The translations under genes and the position numbers were made by a program. Shown one piece after another: positions 23,710-32,832 of a stretch of 64,000 bases of DNA (its first letter is position 1; each line of letters opens with the position of its first letter). Location of the stretch: NCBI GenBank assembly GCA_002281855.1, contig NCHQ01000029.1, positions 1 to 64,000 on the forward strand, in the 5' to 3' direction. Under the pieces are notes generated by a model, which saw only the letters and a list, made by a program, of their open reading frames with translations, was not told the origin of the DNA and made no database searches. Source of the stretch: Rhodospirillales bacterium 24-66-33. GTDB lineage: Bacteria > Pseudomonadota > Alphaproteobacteria > Reyranellales > Reyranellaceae.

Positions 23710-25728
23710 TCAGGATGCGTTGACCGCACCGCCCCAGGTCACGGAGCTGAGGTAGGCCACCGCCGAAGTGCGGCGGCGCAACCAGTTGAGCGTGCGCTCG
23801 GCACGGATGCCGACGCTGTTGGTCTGCCACAGCGACACCATCGACGTCGCCACCGGTGTGATGCTGTTCTGGGTCGACCCGTCATCGTCGCCACCGACCA
23901 TCTGCAGGGACGCCTGGTCGGACATGTCGATCTGGATGCCGCCCTCGTCGCCGAACCAGATGTCGCTGGCGTTCACCAGAGCGACATAGCTGCCGATGTG
24001 GTCGGACACGATCACCGGCAGACCTTCGAACATGCCGCCGTTGATCGTGATGGCCGGGAATTCCGCCTGGCCCAGCGCGTTCTTGATCATCGACAGCGCC
24101 AGCGCGTTGCTCGCCGACATCACCCAGACACCCGTGGTAAGCGGGTTCTTGGCATCGATGAACTTCTGCATCAGCGAGCGAACATCGGTACGGATGTCGT
24201 CGGCATCGGAGTAGGTTTCCGACACGATGGCCTCGGCGCCGTACGTGATCGATGCCGGGAACACACCGGCCGAGCCGTTGTTCGTCGGGTCGATGAACGA
24301 CAAGTCCATGCGCTCGACGATCGAGGCCGCAAGGTCGTCGCGAATCAGCCGCTCGGCGCCCGGCGAGCTGTCGCGCAGCACTTCCATGGTGGCCACGGAG
24401 ATGGCCGCGATCTTCAGTGGCGCGAGCTCGGTGCGGCCGAACGTGCCCTTCACGACCGGCTTGCCGTCACCCTCACCGACCCAGTACGCCCCGCCGGACG
24501 TCACCTGACTGATGAGCGGCACGCGGAACGGGATGCCGCGCAGGGCGGGGATACCGTTCTGGCCGAACCGCCCGACGATGGATCGGTTGCGGAGCAACTC
24601 CACGAAGTCGGCGAAGCCGCCTTCATTGCCGATCAGAGCAGAGTCGGTGGTGCCGTTGTACGCGCCGACGGCGGTGCCTGCGGCCTTGACCATGCCGACC
24701 ACCACGGGGTCGCGCTCACCGTAGAGGTTCTCGGCCAGGCGCGCGGCATCGACGTGGTCCTTGTGCGCGATCGCCATGCAGCGGACATACCGCGCGAAGC
24801 GGATACCCGGTTCGGGCTTCGGCACCTGCTTGACGGAGACGCCGACAGTCGGCTGCAGAGCGGGGCCGCCGTTGTCACCGATGCCCGCGGTACGGGGAAC
24901 CGGCTTGGCATTCTTGGCCAAGTCGGCCTCGACGCGCTTCAGGCTCGGCAGGTCGCGGTCGATGGTCGCGATCTCGGCCTCCAGGCCCTTGATCTCATCG
25001 AGTTGCGCGTCGTTGAGGGACTCGTCGGTCTCCTCGTGGATGGCCGCGATGCGCGCGGTGTTGGCGGCGCGCTTCTCTTCGAAGCGCGAGATTTTCTCCG
25101 AAATTTTCAAAGGACTGCCCTCCTGGGGCTTGCTGGATGTGGCCGATTTCCCGGACGCGGGAGGGGTTTGCAGCCGGACAGTCGCGAACGTCTTGCCGGA
25201 CGCGGCGGGTTCGCGATCGCTCGGATTCTGGATGTCGGCGCTGATGGTGGTGAACCTGTCTTGAGGCGCGACGCTCTTGATGTTTGTGATTCTTGCGCCC
25301 GGAGCCGCGGGCACTGTGACGGCAGAAAGCTCAAGCCATTCCCACGAAGTGAACTTCAGCCCGCCGTTGGGCAGGATGTCGAAGTCCTTCGCGGAAAAGC
25401 CGATGGACACAGCCTTTCGGAGCCCGTTCTTCACGAGCGACCAGGCGGTGTCGCACAGGTCTTTGACCTCGCCGGGCTCGGCGATCTTCTTGATATGCGC
25501 CCAGAACTTGATGCCCTTGTCCGACACTTCGACCCGATCAACTTCGCCGACGGCCTTGCGGTGGTCGTGGTCGAGAAGGAAGGGCAGCGGCAGCTCGTAG
25601 CTCGCTCCCCGCGGAAGCACGACGTCGCCTACGCGGTCCATCTCAGCCAGCGTCGCCCACCCCTCGATCAGGCGCGCGTCTTCGTTCATCGCCTTGACCT
25701 GCAAGGCAACGCATACCGGTCGATCCAT
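23710..25728 (-). CDS. Fused prohead protease-scaffold-major capsid protein, HK97 type
   Basis: One 672-residue frame, start MDRPVCVALQVKAMNED after GGAGG. Residues 1-150 are a U35/S78-type prohead protease, with the catalytic His region FLLDHDHRKAVGEV (His54/56) and Ser in LRKAVSIGF (Ser108). Residues about 200-280 are a helical, charged scaffold-like delta region. Residues about 300-672 are the HK97-fold capsid (GGFADFVELLRNRSIVGRFG, VMSASNALALSMIKNALGQ, IQIDMSDQASLQMVGG). These are separate genes in HK97, so cleavage in cis would be needed to free the capsid subunit. Initiation inside the frame is possible but no clear site was found. Confidence 0.88.
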   Translation of the reverse strand: MDRPVCVALQVKAMNEDARLIEGWATLAEMDRVGDVVLPRGASYELPLPFLLDHDHRKAVGEVDRVEVSDKGIKFWAHIKKIAEPGEVKDLCDTAWSLVKNGLRKAVSIGFSAKDFDILPNGGLKFTSWEWLELSAVTVPAAPGARITNIKSVAPQDRFTTISADIQNPSDREPAASGKTFATVRLQTPPASGKSATSSKPQEGSPLKISEKISRFEEKRAANTARIAAIHEETDESLNDAQLDEIKGLEAEIATIDRDLPSLKRVEADLAKNAKPVPRTAGIGDNGGPALQPTVGVSVKQVPKPEPGIRFARYVRCMAIAHKDHVDAARLAENLYGERDPVVVGMVKAAGTAVGAYNGTTDSALIGNEGGFADFVELLRNRSIVGRFGQNGIPALRGIPFRVPLISQVTSGGAYWVGEGDGKPVVKGTFGRTELAPLKIAAISVATMEVLRDSSPGAERLIRDDLAASIVERMDLSFIDPTNNGSAGVFPASITYGAEAIVSETYSDADDIRTDVRSLMQKFIDAKNPLTTGVWVMSASNALALSMIKNALGQAEFPAITINGGMFEGLPVIVSDHIGSYVALVNASDIWFGDEGGIQIDMSDQASLQMVGGDDDGSTQNSITPVATSMVSLWQTNSVGIRAERTLNWLRRRTSAVAYLSSVTWGGAVNAS

Positions 25729-25741
25729 GCTGGCCTCCAGA

Positions 25742-26461
25742 TTACGTAAGTCGGGCGGCCTTTCGGCGCTGCCACGCCGCACGCATGTTCGCGCGCGTCT
25801 GTTCGGATTTCTTCCTGCCAAGCGCTGAGGCACTCATCTTTGCGCGCGTCTCGGCGGAGTGCGCGCGTCCACGTTTCGCAGCGGCAATTTTGGCGCGCTG
25901 ATCGATGGGAATAATCCTGCCGAGAGCAGCGGCGCTGATTTTGGAGCGCGTCTCTGCCGACTTCTTTCGACCGAGGGCCGTAGCGCTCATTTTCGCGCGG
26001 GTTGTCAGCGAATGTACCCGGCCGCGCTGCACTTCCGAAAGTTTGGCGCGCGTTTCGGCCGAATGTCTCTTTCCTAGATGCGCGGCGCTCGCCCTCAATA
26101 GCTGCTCTGCCGATCGCCGAACACCGAGCGTCGATCCTGCCCTTGGGCAGAGATTGTACTCTGGCCTAAGAGCGTCGATGTGATGTTGCTCTCGCCGAAT
26201 GAGGTCCGCTCTGTCGCAATACTCAACCACCGCAAAGACAAAAGCTTGAGCACCCCGTGCATTCCACGATCTCTGGAGGTGAATGTTGACGTGGTTGCCG
26301 GCCTTCAGCGCGCCGCGATGGGCGCTCCATCGCCTGCGAAGGTTCACCGCGCTGCCGATGTATCGCTTGCCGTTGGCCAGATTGACAATTTCGTAGATGC
26401 CGCTCGCATTTGGCGGCGGTTGCGCCTCCCGCGACGCGGGAGTACCGCTGTTCTCAGCCAT
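25742..26461 (-). CDS. GIY-YIG homing endonuclease with NUMOD3 repeats
   Basis: A 239-residue protein, start ATG 26461. Residues 20-100 hold the GIY-YIG nuclease: GIYEIVNLANGKRYIGSAVN, RRRWSAHRGAL, and the EQHHIDALRPEYNL motif. From about 120 on are at least six NUMOD3-type DNA-binding repeats (SAETRAKLSEVQRGR, SAETRSKISAAALGR and similar). It sits between the large terminase and capsid genes, which are adjacent in most relatives. It is therefore an inserted homing endonuclease. Confidence 0.92.
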   Translation of the reverse strand: MAENSGTPASREAQPPPNASGIYEIVNLANGKRYIGSAVNLRRRWSAHRGALKAGNHVNIHLQRSWNARGAQAFVFAVVEYCDRADLIRREQHHIDALRPEYNLCPRAGSTLGVRRSAEQLLRASAAHLGKRHSAETRAKLSEVQRGRVHSLTTRAKMSATALGRKKSAETRSKISAAALGRIIPIDQRAKIAAAKRGRAHSAETRAKMSASALGRKKSEQTRANMRAAWQRRKAARLT

Positions 26462-26572
26462 TTCGACCTCTTACCCAGGTTGATTTGGTCAGGGTCGGAG
26501 TCGGTGTTGACGCACCACTTCGGCCCGCTCTGTTTATACACTCTGCGGCTGTGGGCCGTCCGGTTCGCCTCG

Positions 26573-28345
26573 CTAGAGGATAATCATCTGGTACGACGGC
26601 TTCGGCTTCTCTTCGGTCAGCACCGTCGCCGGATGGATGGCGTTGATCAGCGCGTCGATGCCGTCGATCTTGTTCGGCGACATCTGGCTTTCCTTGATCG
26701 GCAGGATCGTTTCGTCGCGCCGGCGCGAGACGCAGGCATTCGAAGCCATCCAGTTCATCACCGGATTGTTGTCGTGCCGGAGCCGTGAAGGACCGCTTTT
26801 CACACGGGCCTCGAGGTCCTTCGCCGGGTCGGTCGTGTTCTTCGCGTTCTTCGGCAAGATGTAGGCGAGCGGGCGATCCGGCGTCGCAAGATCTTCGTTC
26901 AGTCGGCTTGCCATAAGCTGGCCAGCCGCGAACTGATCGAACGTCACGCGCCGCACAGAGTATTTCGCGATCCACTCGCGGACGGTCTTCTCGACCTCGC
27001 CGTGATCGACCCAGTCGCCAGGCGTCAGCGTCATCGGCGGATCGTCGCCGCGCGACCACGTCCGGTACTGACCCGAGCCGCGTCCCTCGCCGTGCTCCGG
27101 CGACTTCAACACTGCCTCGGGTAGCCAGAATTTCGGCTTGAAGATCAGGCGGCCAACATCGTCGAATGAGGCCAGAACCGCCGCCGTGATGTCGTCCTTG
27201 TCGGCGAGATCGCAGCCGATCCAGCAGTCGCGCCCTTCGAATTCCTCCCAGGACAGCGCCTCATCTGCGCATGCGTTCCACCGCGGCATGGACAACCAGG
27301 CCGATTCCGCATTCATCCAGATGTTGAGGTTCTTGGTCTTGAAGTTGCCTTCCTCGCGGGGCGACACCTTCGCGTCAGCGGCAACGGCCCTCATCGTCTC
27401 CCATGTCGGCGTGATGCCGATCATCGGATTTGCCTTCACCCACACCCGCTCGTCGAATGGGTCGTCCTCCTCGTCGAGCGTGAAAATCATCGCGAACAGG
27501 TGATCCAGCGCGACAACGCGCTCTAGCATCTTCGTCGCGCTCGCCCGCTGCTCATAGCAGACGCCGTTGGTGTCAAATCCGGCGGTGGTGATGATCCAGA
27601 GCAGCGGATTCTTGCGGGCGCCGAACGCCGACTTGATGACGTCGAAGAGCGCGCGGTCCAGATGGGCGTGCAGCTCGTCGAGGATGCCGAGGTGCGGGTT
27701 CCAGCCGTCCTGTGTCTTGCCCTTGGCGTTGATGGGCTGAATGAAGCCGCCGTTCTGCTTGCAGGCGATCGAGCGCGCATAGGTCCCGAGTTCGAAGTGC
27801 TCCTGCAGGTCCGGGGTCTTCTCGACCATGCGCTTGGCGGGGCCGAACACCTTGCCGGCCTGTTCGCCCGTGGTGGCGCCGATGACGATCTGCGGGCCGG
27901 ACTCGCCCTCGCAGCAGAGGCAGTACAGCGCGACGCCGGCGGTCAGGGTCGACTTCGCGAACTTCCGGGCGGCCTCGATGTAGGCCGTGCTGAATCGGCG
28001 GTAGCCGTCAGCACGTCGCCATCCGAAGACAGTCGTCAGGATGAAAACTTGCGGCGGCTCCAGCCTGATGTTCGGCGTCTCCCACTGGCCCTCGACGTGC
28101 GGCAGCTTTTCGATGAAATCGCAGATGTCGGCGGCGTGCCAGGCGTCGAAACGATAGGCCCAGTCGGTTCGCTTCATGTCGTCGAGGTGGCGCTTGCAGG
28201 CGAGCCGCGCCCACTTGCCGGCAACGATGCGGCCGGCGACGACGTCCTCGGCATACTTCCGCCCGACCGCGACATAGTCCCGGTAATCAGCCTCCGGCGG
28301 TTGGCCGCCCGTTCCTGGCGAAGGCGTTGCCGGGTGGCTTGGCAT
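26573..28345 (-). CDS. Terminase large subunit (Terminase_1, HK97 type)
   Basis: A 590-residue packaging motor. Walker A is the atypical YIEAARKFAKST (about residues 122-132) and Walker B is LGILDELHAH (219-228). The coupling region is WIITTAGFDTNG. The nuclease domain begins CWIGCDLADKDDITAAV and continues to IDALINAIHPAT, with acidic residues fitting an RNase H-like fold. The N-terminus overlaps the small terminase by about 59 bases in another frame, so the start could lie slightly downstream. Confidence 0.93.
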   Translation of the reverse strand: MPSHPATPSPGTGGQPPEADYRDYVAVGRKYAEDVVAGRIVAGKWARLACKRHLDDMKRTDWAYRFDAWHAADICDFIEKLPHVEGQWETPNIRLEPPQVFILTTVFGWRRADGYRRFSTAYIEAARKFAKSTLTAGVALYCLCCEGESGPQIVIGATTGEQAGKVFGPAKRMVEKTPDLQEHFELGTYARSIACKQNGGFIQPINAKGKTQDGWNPHLGILDELHAHLDRALFDVIKSAFGARKNPLLWIITTAGFDTNGVCYEQRASATKMLERVVALDHLFAMIFTLDEEDDPFDERVWVKANPMIGITPTWETMRAVAADAKVSPREEGNFKTKNLNIWMNAESAWLSMPRWNACADEALSWEEFEGRDCWIGCDLADKDDITAAVLASFDDVGRLIFKPKFWLPEAVLKSPEHGEGRGSGQYRTWSRGDDPPMTLTPGDWVDHGEVEKTVREWIAKYSVRRVTFDQFAAGQLMASRLNEDLATPDRPLAYILPKNAKNTTDPAKDLEARVKSGPSRLRHDNNPVMNWMASNACVSRRRDETILPIKESQMSPNKIDGIDALINAIHPATVLTEEKPKPSYQMIIL

Positions 28346-28712
28346 TGGTGGATACCTTCTGCGACGCTGGCGTGTCGTAGAACTCAGCCGCGAACATCCG
28401 GTAGGTGTTCACCATCGACACGTTCACGGGCGAGTCGCCCTTGAACATCTTGTTCAGCCGGACTTCGAGCTCGCAGTACTGCCGCAGCGCATCCTCGAAG
28501 CCCTGGACCTTCTGGCCTCGCTGGCGATAGCGGGAAACCTTCGTGCTCCAGACCTTCTTGGCCGCGGCGGACATGCCCTGCGGCGGTGGCAGGTCTTCAG
28601 GGTCGGGACGTGAGGCGTGGTCGGCATAGAGCGCCACCACGGCCCGAGATGGGCGCGTCTCGCCGTGTGCGCGCTGCGCCTCTGGGGAGTTGCCCTTGGG
28701 GCCGGGTCTCAT
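28287..28712 (-). CDS. Terminase small subunit, P27 family
   Basis: A 141-residue protein starting MRPGPKGNSPEAQRAHGETR, the usual basic start of P27-type small terminases. It has a helical middle (AAAKKVWSTKVSRYRQRGQK, FEDALRQYCELEVRLNKM) and the ending TPASQKVSTNAKPPGNAFAR. It recognises the packaging site and works with the large subunit directly downstream. Confidence 0.85.
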   Translation of the reverse strand: MRPGPKGNSPEAQRAHGETRPSRAVVALYADHASRPDPEDLPPPQGMSAAAKKVWSTKVSRYRQRGQKVQGFEDALRQYCELEVRLNKMFKGDSPVNVSMVNTYRMFAAEFYDTPASQKVSTNAKPPGNAFARNGRPTAGG

Positions 28713-28814
28713 GTGAAAAATCCCGTTTTGTTATCTCGTCCGTGCGAAACTTTGTCCTCACATGCGGTAAACTCTCTCCCAGCGTGTAAAATACCAAACG
28801 CCCCCCCGGGGGCT

Positions 28815-29171
28815 TCATGCAAGCCGTTCGCGTGGCCCCCTTCGCGCGAAGCCCTGCTCAGTCGCCGTGCGCTGACTATGATGGGCATGGCAATACGGCC
28901 TGAGGTTAGACCACGATAGCCGCAGGTCAGGTCGCTCACGCACGCTCTTGATGTGATCGACGTCACTTGTCGGCTTGCCGCAGCCGGGAACGCAGCAGAC
29001 CGGGTGCGCTTCGATGAACTTCTTCCGGCAGCGCCGCCATGCGGCGTCATACCCTCGCTCAGCCGGTGACGGCCTGCGCTTGTCGATCTCCGCCTTGCGC
29101 CTCGCCTCAGCCTGCTCCCTCGTCGGCATACCTGGTGGACGGTGGCGCGGTGGCATCGTCGGCATCGTCAC
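28815..29171 (-). CDS. HNH nuclease beside terminase (HK97 gp74-like)
   Basis: A 118-residue protein with a basic N-terminus and the motif HPVCCVPGCGKPTSDVDHIK followed by WSNLRPYCHAHHSQRTATEQ. It has paired zinc-binding Cys/His residues and an HNH active site. Small HNH proteins next to terS/terL are common in HK97-like phages and are required for packaging in HK97, so this one is probably not a homing enzyme, unlike the others in the window. Confidence 0.88.
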   Translation of the reverse strand: MTMPTMPPRHRPPGMPTREQAEARRKAEIDKRRPSPAERGYDAAWRRCRKKFIEAHPVCCVPGCGKPTSDVDHIKSVRERPDLRLSWSNLRPYCHAHHSQRTATEQGFARRGPRERLA

Positions 29172-29479
29172 ACCACCGGCGGACCCGGCATCTCAGCCCA
29201 GTGCGTCGCCTTCAGGATCGCCGCCGGTTTCGCCCAACTGCCGCGGCTGAGATCGGCCTCGACCCATCCATCGATGCGGTCCCGCTTCTCGTCGGCCCAA
29301 TACCCGGCGGCAACATAGACACCATCGCTCAGCAGCACCGGCCTGTCCGTGGGCGCGTCCTCGATCGGCATCCAGCGGATCGCGCGCCAGGTCTTGCGCC
29401 GCCTCCACGCCAGCAGGGCCGGACCGGCGACGGACCCGAGCAGCACCCCGGCGAGGATGAGGGCGTCGGTCCAATCCAT
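29168..29479 (-). CDS. Small membrane protein with DUF551-like domain
   Basis: A 103-residue protein with an N-terminal membrane segment (DALILAGVLLGSVAGPALLA). After it comes WMPIEDAPTDRPVLLSDG and then VVYWAD-like and THWAEMPGPP ends, the pattern of DUF551-type phage proteins (WMPI..P..... THW.PLP). It overlaps the HNH gene by four bases. Function unknown. Confidence 0.65.
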   Translation of the reverse strand: MDWTDALILAGVLLGSVAGPALLAWRRRKTWRAIRWMPIEDAPTDRPVLLSDGVYVAAGYWADEKRDRIDGWVEADLSRGSWAKPAAILKATHWAEMPGPPVV

Positions 29480-29495
29480 TGGGACGCTCCAAACG

Positions 29496-29527
29496 AAAAC
29501 GCCCGCGACGGAAGAACCGTGCGGGCG
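29496..29527 (-). terminator. Rho-independent terminator
   Basis: Minus strand: CGCCCGC-ACGG-loop-CCGT-C-GCGGGCG followed by TTTT. It lies upstream of the DUF551-like gene and should end transcripts coming from the replication region. Confidence 0.75.
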
Positions 29528-29585
29528 CTGCTCAGACCTTTAGTCCGATAATGGCACATATAAGGGGGTCAGCTTACACGGTTTG

Positions 29586-30149
29586 TCAAGATGTAGTTGG
29601 CGACTCCGGCAGGAGATGCGGCCCACGATCCATCCTCGGTCCCCGCGTCCAGCCCCTGACCTCGCACCAGAGGTCGAGCCCGGCGACGTAGTTGTCGAAC
29701 GCCTGCCCTCGCCGCATCCTACGATCTCGCTCGATCTGGGCCAACGACTTCGGCTCAGCGAGGCAGTCGACGACGGCATCGATCATGATCCGCCGCTGAT
29801 GTGCCAGCGCAACCCATTCCCGCCACGACGCATCGATGCTGGAGCCGAGATCGGCCCGACTACTGGCGCCACGCGATTCGCCGTACCGTGATGACGCAGC
29901 ACCGAGCCCAGCCGTGCGCTGGCGCCAAGCGAATTCCATCTCCTTCTCGGCGTCGCGCTGCATCCCGGTGAGTCGGTTGTGCCGCCATGCCTCCGACTGG
30001 CGGACGCGGGTGAGATTGCGCCTGGTCTTCCGCGTGGCCTCGGGGTCATCGACCGCGATCTCGACCGTGGGACTGTGCCTCTCCTGCCAGTCGAGGGCAT
30101 CGCGGCCGAAGCGCTTCTTGATCTTCTTCGACTTCTTGGGCTTCGCCAT
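29586..30149 (-). CDS. Phage protein of unknown function, basic
   Basis: A 187-residue protein starting MAKPKKSKKIKKRFGRDALD. It is strongly basic at the N-terminus, then helical with WRHNRLTGMQRDAEKEMEFA. The C-terminal part (LAQIERDRRMRRGQAFDNYV, LDLWCEVRGW) suggests a small late regulator or DNA-binding protein seen in alphaproteobacterial phages. I cannot name the family. It is the last gene before a terminator. Confidence 0.6.
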   Translation of the reverse strand: MAKPKKSKKIKKRFGRDALDWQERHSPTVEIAVDDPEATRKTRRNLTRVRQSEAWRHNRLTGMQRDAEKEMEFAWRQRTAGLGAASSRYGESRGASSRADLGSSIDASWREWVALAHQRRIMIDAVVDCLAEPKSLAQIERDRRMRRGQAFDNYVAGLDLWCEVRGWTRGPRMDRGPHLLPESPTTS

Positions 30150-30151
30150 GG

Positions 30152-30370
30152 TCAGCTTCTCCCCTTCGCGAACCGCTGCGCCACCGCTTCGATGACGGCG
30201 CGATCGACCGGCGCCAATTCAGCCAGCTCCGACTTCAGGAACACGATGACGCCGGCCTCGCGCGCCTCGGCGACCAGCCGTCGCAGCGTCTCGCCAGACA
30301 CCGGCTGTCGAGGCAGATGGCGCTCCAGCGATGTCGGGATCCGGTGCTCGCGGTAGCGGTGGCGGTTCAT
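30152..30370 (-). CDS. Small phage protein, unknown
   Basis: A 72-residue protein, MNRHRYREHRIPTSLERHLP at the start. Its helical middle, SGETLRRLVAEAREAGVIVF, has no known motif. Four-base overlap with the gene upstream places it in the same operon. Confidence 0.5.
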   Translation of the reverse strand: MNRHRYREHRIPTSLERHLPRQPVSGETLRRLVAEAREAGVIVFLKSELAELAPVDRAVIEAVAQRFAKGRS

Positions 30371-30828
30371 TGGCGCCTCAGCACGTCGAGAAGGTACTGC
30401 GCTCCGGCAGAATTGAGCCGGGCGTCTCCACCGTCAGCTATCTGCATGAGAATCCGCAGAACGTCGCACTCAAGATCCGCTTTGTTCGGCGTTCTGGGAT
30501 TTTGCGCACCACTGCCTTTGTTCGGCGGATTGGGTGGCGCGCCGCATCCAGTCACCGGGCGACTCTCCGACCATGTCGGGCGCGGCGCAGGAGGCGGTGG
30601 CTTCGATGTCCATCCGCGCTCGCGGCGATGCCTGTCACCCGCTGTGCCGTCACAGACCACCATGGCTGCGAACGCCACACACAGCGTGACAAAGCTGACC
30701 CCGATAACGGCCGCGCCTTTGTCGGCCGTGAGGGTTTGAGCGCCCGTGAATGCGTCTACCGACGCCCACGCGATGATGATGGGAACGCCGATGCACAGCG
30801 AGAACCACGCCAAGCCGACGACGATCAT
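30367..30828 (-). CDS. Phage membrane protein, unknown
   Basis: A 153-residue protein with two likely membrane segments (VVGLAWFSLCIGVPIIIAW, and GAAVIGVSFVTLCVAFAAMV). A proline-rich linker and a helical C-terminus (ILMQIADGGDARLNSAGAQY) follow. Function unknown; overlaps both neighbours by four bases. Confidence 0.55.
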   Translation of the reverse strand: MIVVGLAWFSLCIGVPIIIAWASVDAFTGAQTLTADKGAAVIGVSFVTLCVAFAAMVVCDGTAGDRHRRERGWTSKPPPPAPRPTWSESRPVTGCGAPPNPPNKGSGAQNPRTPNKADLECDVLRILMQIADGGDARLNSAGAQYLLDVLRRQ

Positions 30829-31214
30829 CGCCCTACCCTCGCTTCCAGCGCCTCGATGCGGCGATAGGCGTCGGCAAGGGCGCGCAGGACGACGATCTCA
30901 AGCCCCAGGTTTATCGGCAGGAACTGCGCGCCGGAGTTCATCATGTCGACGCGCTCCTCCGCCATTTTCTCCAGCTGCTTCGGATCGGACGGCAGGCGCG
31001 TCATGTCGACCCTTGGTTTTGCCAATTCAGCAGTCATGACAGGCCCGGAAAATGTGAGGTCGCCCGCATCGCTACGAGTCATCACCGCGCCCTCCGCTTC
31101 GCCATGCCCATGCGGATGCTCGTACAGCTCCAGGTTCAGATCGTTCTGCATCGCCAGCACCTTCGCCGCGACCTTGACCACCCGCGGTGACGTCCGTTCG
31201 TTGCGCTTCGTCAT
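30825..31214 (-). CDS. Phage protein, unknown
   Basis: A 129-residue protein, start MTKRNERTSPRVVKVAAKVL. The extended frame upstream is a shadow of the next gene and is discarded. It has a helical N-terminus, then MNSGAQFLPINLGLEIVVLR and a C-terminal helix. The ATG overlaps the stop of the upstream gene. Confidence 0.55.
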   Translation of the reverse strand: MTKRNERTSPRVVKVAAKVLAMQNDLNLELYEHPHGHGEAEGAVMTRSDAGDLTFSGPVMTAELAKPRVDMTRLPSDPKQLEKMAEERVDMMNSGAQFLPINLGLEIVVLRALADAYRRIEALEARVGR

Positions 31215-32002
31215 GCTGCTGCTCCCTGCTCGTAGTCCTCGCCGATGGGCTCCTCGATGTGCTGCGGGTCGAGGGCGTCGGCTTCCGCCTCGAGACGCGC
31301 GGCGTGCGGGTCGAGCCGGTTCTTGCGCCACCACCGCGCCCGGGCCCTCAGCATCAGCACCTTGTTCCGCGCGCTGGGCTCGATCGCCGGGGCCGGTGCC
31401 TGATCGACTGCAGGCGCCACGGCTGGCTTTTCGCTCTCGACCACCCAGGCTTGGGGCTCCCTGCCCTCGGCTGCAGCAAGCTCGCGCGCCCACTTCGCTG
31501 CGGCCACGGCGTCACGCCGGCTCAGCGCCGCATCCCGGCACTGCCGCAGCCTCACCGCAGCCGGCGGGCGCTCGACCGGCGCCACCGGCTTAGGTTTTAT
31601 CAGCGCGGCCAGGATCGCCTCGGCGCGTGCCAGATCGGTCTGGCGGCGCACAAGCCCGGGATGTCGGGTGAAACTCTCCAGCGTCGGCCGCTTGTCGTCG
31701 GTCACCACGATCCGGACCGCTTCGAAGATCATGTTCCGCGGGAAGGACTGCAGCGCCTTCAGCCAGGCCGCGGCATCGATCTCGGCGGTCCCGATTCCGA
31801 ACCGCTGCCGCATCTTGCCGAGGCACCAGCGGGCGTCCTTCGGCGCGGTCGGTTCCAGATCGGCCCGAAGCGCCGCGAGCGCAGCCCGAAGCTCCGCGAT
31901 CGGTGGCAGCACCTCGGGCAGCGTCCATTCCGACTGCGCGTCACCCAGGGCGAACGGGTCGGCGATGGCATCGCGGACGGCCTTGGATATCTTCGCGCTC
32001 AT
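31211..32002 (-). CDS. Helicase-loader-like phage protein 1 (inferred)
   Basis: A 263-residue protein. Residues about 80-115 contain AWLKALQSFPRNMIFEAVRI followed by a Pro-containing segment (DDKRPTLESFTRH). This resembles the N-terminal fold of G39P-like helicase loaders, where a helix, a Phe/Tyr-Pro and a downstream Pro are conserved. The C-terminal half is alanine-rich and basic. It shares this layout with the gene upstream and sits beside the O-like replication gene, where lambda P would be. Sequence alone does not prove the role. Confidence 0.5.
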   Translation of the reverse strand: MSAKISKAVRDAIADPFALGDAQSEWTLPEVLPPIAELRAALAALRADLEPTAPKDARWCLGKMRQRFGIGTAEIDAAAWLKALQSFPRNMIFEAVRIVVTDDKRPTLESFTRHPGLVRRQTDLARAEAILAALIKPKPVAPVERPPAAVRLRQCRDAALSRRDAVAAAKWARELAAAEGREPQAWVVESEKPAVAPAVDQAPAPAIEPSARNKVLMLRARARWWRKNRLDPHAARLEAEADALDPQHIEEPIGEDYEQGAAA

Positions 32003-32832
32003 GCTGCCTCGCTTCCGCGCTCGCCCCCGAGCATGGCGTCGCGCCGCTGCTGCGCCATTTCGTCGAGGGTGCGCTGCGTCTCGCTTCTCGGCGACGGTCC
32101 AGCCTTCGCGGCTTCCTCATCGGCGAGGCGCTGGTACTCGGCGGCCTTCGCCAGGTGTTCCGCGACCTGTGCGGCGACGGCGTCCGTGGCCCATCCGCTG
32201 GGCTCGCGGCCTTCCAGCTTTGCCAGCTGCAGTTCGAACCGCGCCGCGGTGCGATCGTCGCCGGCTTGGCGTCGCAGCACGACGGCCGTTGCCAGACGCT
32301 CCCGTTGGGTCGCCGGGCGTGACGGTGCCGGGAGCGCGACGCGAGTCGGTGCCGATGCCCGTGCGATCGCCTCCTCGATCGCCTTCTTCAGCGCCCGGCG
32401 TGGCCGCATCTTGCGCTCGGCGATTTGCAGGAATTCCGAGACCGCCGGCATCCAGGGCGTGCTGTCGATGAAGTGGTTTCCGACCTCGACCAGGACGTCA
32501 CGGGGGAAGCCGTGGACTCGCTCGGCAAGTATCTGCAGCGATGCCTCCTCGTCGATCTGCTGACCGGGCCGGCTACGGCGGGTGGCGTACATCGCGCCCA
32601 GGGCCTCGATCACGACGTCACCGTTGGCGCAGGGCAGCAGCGACCGCTCCACGGCGGCAAGCGCCGCGGTCAGATCGGTGATGCTGGCGCCGGGGGTGAT
32701 CGATGCGTCGGCTATGGCGACGCCGTCGAACTGGCCATCGGCGCCAAAGACCGATGTCTTGGCCCAGACGATAGCGGTCGCCACAGTCGCCGGCAGTGCG
32801 ACGGTCAGCTTCGCGGGCAGGCTCGTGCTCAT
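31999..32832 (-). CDS. Helicase-loader-like phage protein 2 (inferred)
   Basis: A 277-residue protein, start MSTSLPAKLTVALPATVATA; the longer upstream frame overlaps the O-like gene and is not protein-like. Residues about 105-140 hold LAERVHGFPRDVLVEVGNHF and STPWMPAVSEFLQIAERKMR, the same helix-FPR-helix-Pro arrangement as loader-like protein 1. The C-terminus is a charged helical region. Immediate coupling to the replication protein supports a helicase recruitment role, which remains inference. Confidence 0.5.
   Translation of the reverse strand: MSTSLPAKLTVALPATVATAIVWAKTSVFGADGQFDGVAIADASITPGASITDLTAALAAVERSLLPCANGDVVIEALGAMYATRRSRPGQQIDEEASLQILAERVHGFPRDVLVEVGNHFIDSTPWMPAVSEFLQIAERKMRPRRALKKAIEEAIARASAPTRVALPAPSRPATQRERLATAVVLRRQAGDDRTAARFELQLAKLEGREPSGWATDAVAAQVAEHLAKAAEYQRLADEEAAKAGPSPRSETQRTLDEMAQQRRDAMLGGERGSEAA

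Noticed and set aside
28800..28813. gccccc/gggggc palindrome as a terminator after the packaging HNH gene
   Set aside because: The loop would be too short and the T-tract is broken; kept out of the feature list.
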